Translations under genes and position numbers: made by a program
Part shown: piece by piece, positions 5,151 to 6,129 of the stretch
Numbering within the stretch: position 1 is the stretch's first letter
Layout of the letters: each line of letters begins with the position of its first letter
NCBI GenBank assembly: GCA_026706225.1
Contig: JAPOZE010000019.1
Location: forward strand, 1 to 6,129
Direction: 5' to 3'
Length of the DNA stretch: 6,129 nucleotides
Source of the DNA: Acidobacteriota bacterium
Lineage (GTDB): Bacteria; Acidobacteriota; Terriglobia; Versatilivoradales; Versatilivoraceae
The notes under the pieces: model-generated
Database searches by the model: none
What the model was told of the DNA's origin: nothing
The model's input: the letters and a program-made list of their open reading frames with translations, nothing else

Positions 5151-6129
5151 ATGAAATGGCGAGCGGTTGCGGTTTCACTGGGGTCGATCCTGGCCATTTT
5201 GGCCGGAAGCCACATCCTGGGAGAGTCCCCGGTCGACTTTGAGAGAGACGTCCAGCCCGTTCTTGAGGAAAAGTGCCTTGCCTGCCACACCACCGCCGCG
5301 CCCCAGAGCGGCCTGGTGATGGAATCGGTGGAGGCCATGCTCGAGGGGGGCGAGAAGTCCGGTCCCTCGATCCTGGCCGGAGACAGCGCCGGAAGCCCCC
5401 TGGTCCGCCACTTGCGGGGCGAGCTCGAGCCGCAGATGCCGGTGGGAGGCGATCCGCTCCCGGAAGCCCAGATCGCCCTGATCGCCAGGTGGATCGACCA
5501 GATGGCGCCTCCGGCAACACAGGACGGGGCCGCACGGACCGCTTCCTCCGGAGATTTCGAGACCCATGTCCAGCCGCTGCTGGAACAGAACTGCCAGGCC
5601 TGCCACGGCTCCCAGACTCACCAGAGCGGCCTGGTGGTTGAGACGGTCACAGCTCTTCTGAAGGGCGGCGCCATCCAGGGACCGGCCATCGTCGCCGGCA
5701 ACAGCCAGGAAAGCCCGCTGATCCAGCGCTTGCGCGGTACTCGCTCCCCCCGCATGCCCATGAACGGGGAGCCTCTTTCCGAGGAGCAGATCGAGCGCAT
5801 CGCCGGCTGGATCGATCAACTGGATCCCGCCCTGGTGGCCGAGGCCGCAGAGGATTCCACCAAGCCGGTTTGGCCCTGGACTCCCGTCACCCAGCCCGAG
5901 GTCCCCGCGGTCAGGAACAAGCAATGGGTGAGAAACCCGGTCGATGCCTTCGTGCTGGCCAAGCTGGAACAACAGCAGTTGGAACCGGCCGGGCCGGTCT
6001 CTCCCCGCGGCCTGCTGCGACGCCTCTACTTCGGTCTGATCGGTCTCCCACCCACGCCCGAAGCCATGGAGCGGTTCCTGGCCGATCCTTCTCCGGAGGC
6101 CTACAGGCAGGAGGTGGAAAAGCTGCTGG
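5151..6129 (+). CDS. Secreted Planctomycete-type cytochrome c / DUF1549 protein, N-terminal part, with two heme domains
   Basis: The gene runs off the window; 326 residues are visible. Residues 1-24 form a signal peptide (basic MKWR, then a hydrophobic stretch to about 19), so the protein acts outside the cytoplasm, where c-type heme is attached. Two Planctomycete-type cytochrome c domains follow: 30-117 with CLACH (42-46) and candidate distal ligand M96 in QMP, and 136-223 with CQACH (148-152) and candidate M202 in RMP. Each ends in (R/G)WIDQ. They align without gaps at 49 of 88 identical residues. From about 239 the sequence enters DUF1549: WPWTPVTQPEVPAV, NPVDAFVLAKLE (262-273) and LIGLPPTPEAMERFL (296-310). 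In the known family DUF1549 is normally followed by DUF1553, expected downstream. These proteins are abundant in Planctomycetes, Verrucomicrobia and Acidobacteriota, often beside DUF1501 genes. An oxidative role in polysaccharide breakdown is suspected but unproven. It has its own promoter and is probably unrelated to the ABC operon. Confidence 0.93.
   Translation, partial: MKWRAVAVSLGSILAILAGSHILGESPVDFERDVQPVLEEKCLACHTTAAPQSGLVMESVEAMLEGGEKSGPSILAGDSAGSPLVRHLRGELEPQMPVGGDPLPEAQIALIARWIDQMAPPATQDGAARTASSGDFETHVQPLLEQNCQACHGSQTHQSGLVVETVTALLKGGAIQGPAIVAGNSQESPLIQRLRGTRSPRMPMNGEPLSEEQIERIAGWIDQLDPALVAEAAEDSTKPVWPWTPVTQPEVPAVRNKQWVRNPVDAFVLAKLEQQQLEPAGPVSPRGLLRRLYFGLIGLPPTPEAMERFLADPSPEAYRQEVEKLL
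5238..5819 (+). repeat. Tandem duplication of the heme-domain coding segment
   Basis: Codons for residues 30-117 (5238-5501) and 136-223 (5556-5819) encode homologous 88-residue units, offset by 318 bases, joined by an 18-residue Ala/Ser-rich linker. The ungapped alignment with 49 identities, including both cysteines, the histidine and the Met-Pro, points to duplication within the gene followed by divergence. Confidence 0.85.

Noticed and set aside
5175..5972. 265-codon antisense frame over the cytochrome gene
   Set aside because: The + strand frame there has a promoter, ribosome binding site, signal peptide and two CXXCH domains; the antisense product has no recognisable family.

Overview
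The window is high-GC bacterial DNA with every recognisable gene on the + strand. It holds two transcriptional neighbourhoods separated by about 540 bases of palindrome-rich non-coding DNA. The gene mix is a Gld-type ABC exporter with a GldF-GldG fusion, a DUF4340 protein, a DUF1820 protein, and a secreted Planctomycete-type cytochrome c/DUF1549 protein. This suggests Acidobacteriota or a similar soil, marine or sponge-associated lineage. That is an inference from gene families; nothing here fixes the taxonomy.

Positions 1-4195 are the 3' part of an ABC-transport operon. It starts with the last 87 codons of an ATP-binding subunit, entering at the H-loop histidine. An 874-residue protein follows with a 4-base ATGA overlap; it fuses an ABC-2 (GldF-like) permease to a GldG-like extracytoplasmic domain. 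A DUF4340 membrane-anchored protein comes 51 bases later. The three are probably made together and form one envelope complex: ATPase inside, permease in the membrane, GldG and DUF4340 parts outside. The Gld name comes from Bacteroidetes gliding genes. These relatives are widespread in non-gliding bacteria and their substrate is unknown. Positions 4270-4611 encode a small DUF1820 protein of unknown function, 74 bases further on.

Positions 4612-5150 contain no convincing gene. The first part (about 4640-4830) is a dense cluster of short perfect inverted repeats, including a CCCGGGC hairpin, bracketed by complementary arms; it looks like a REP/BIME- or MITE-like intergenic element. The second part holds an imperfect direct repeat, an 8-bp inverted repeat and, at its end, a good promoter (TTGACA, 18-base spacer, TAGGGT) with a strong ribosome binding site.

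That promoter serves the last gene (5151 to the window end), a secreted protein whose N-terminus carries two tandem, gap-free copies of a CXXCH heme domain followed by the start of DUF1549. The duplicated heme module is the most distinctive protein feature here. The repeat cluster is the most distinctive DNA feature. I found no RNA gene, CRISPR array, transposase gene or defence system, and nothing that clearly amounts to a new system.
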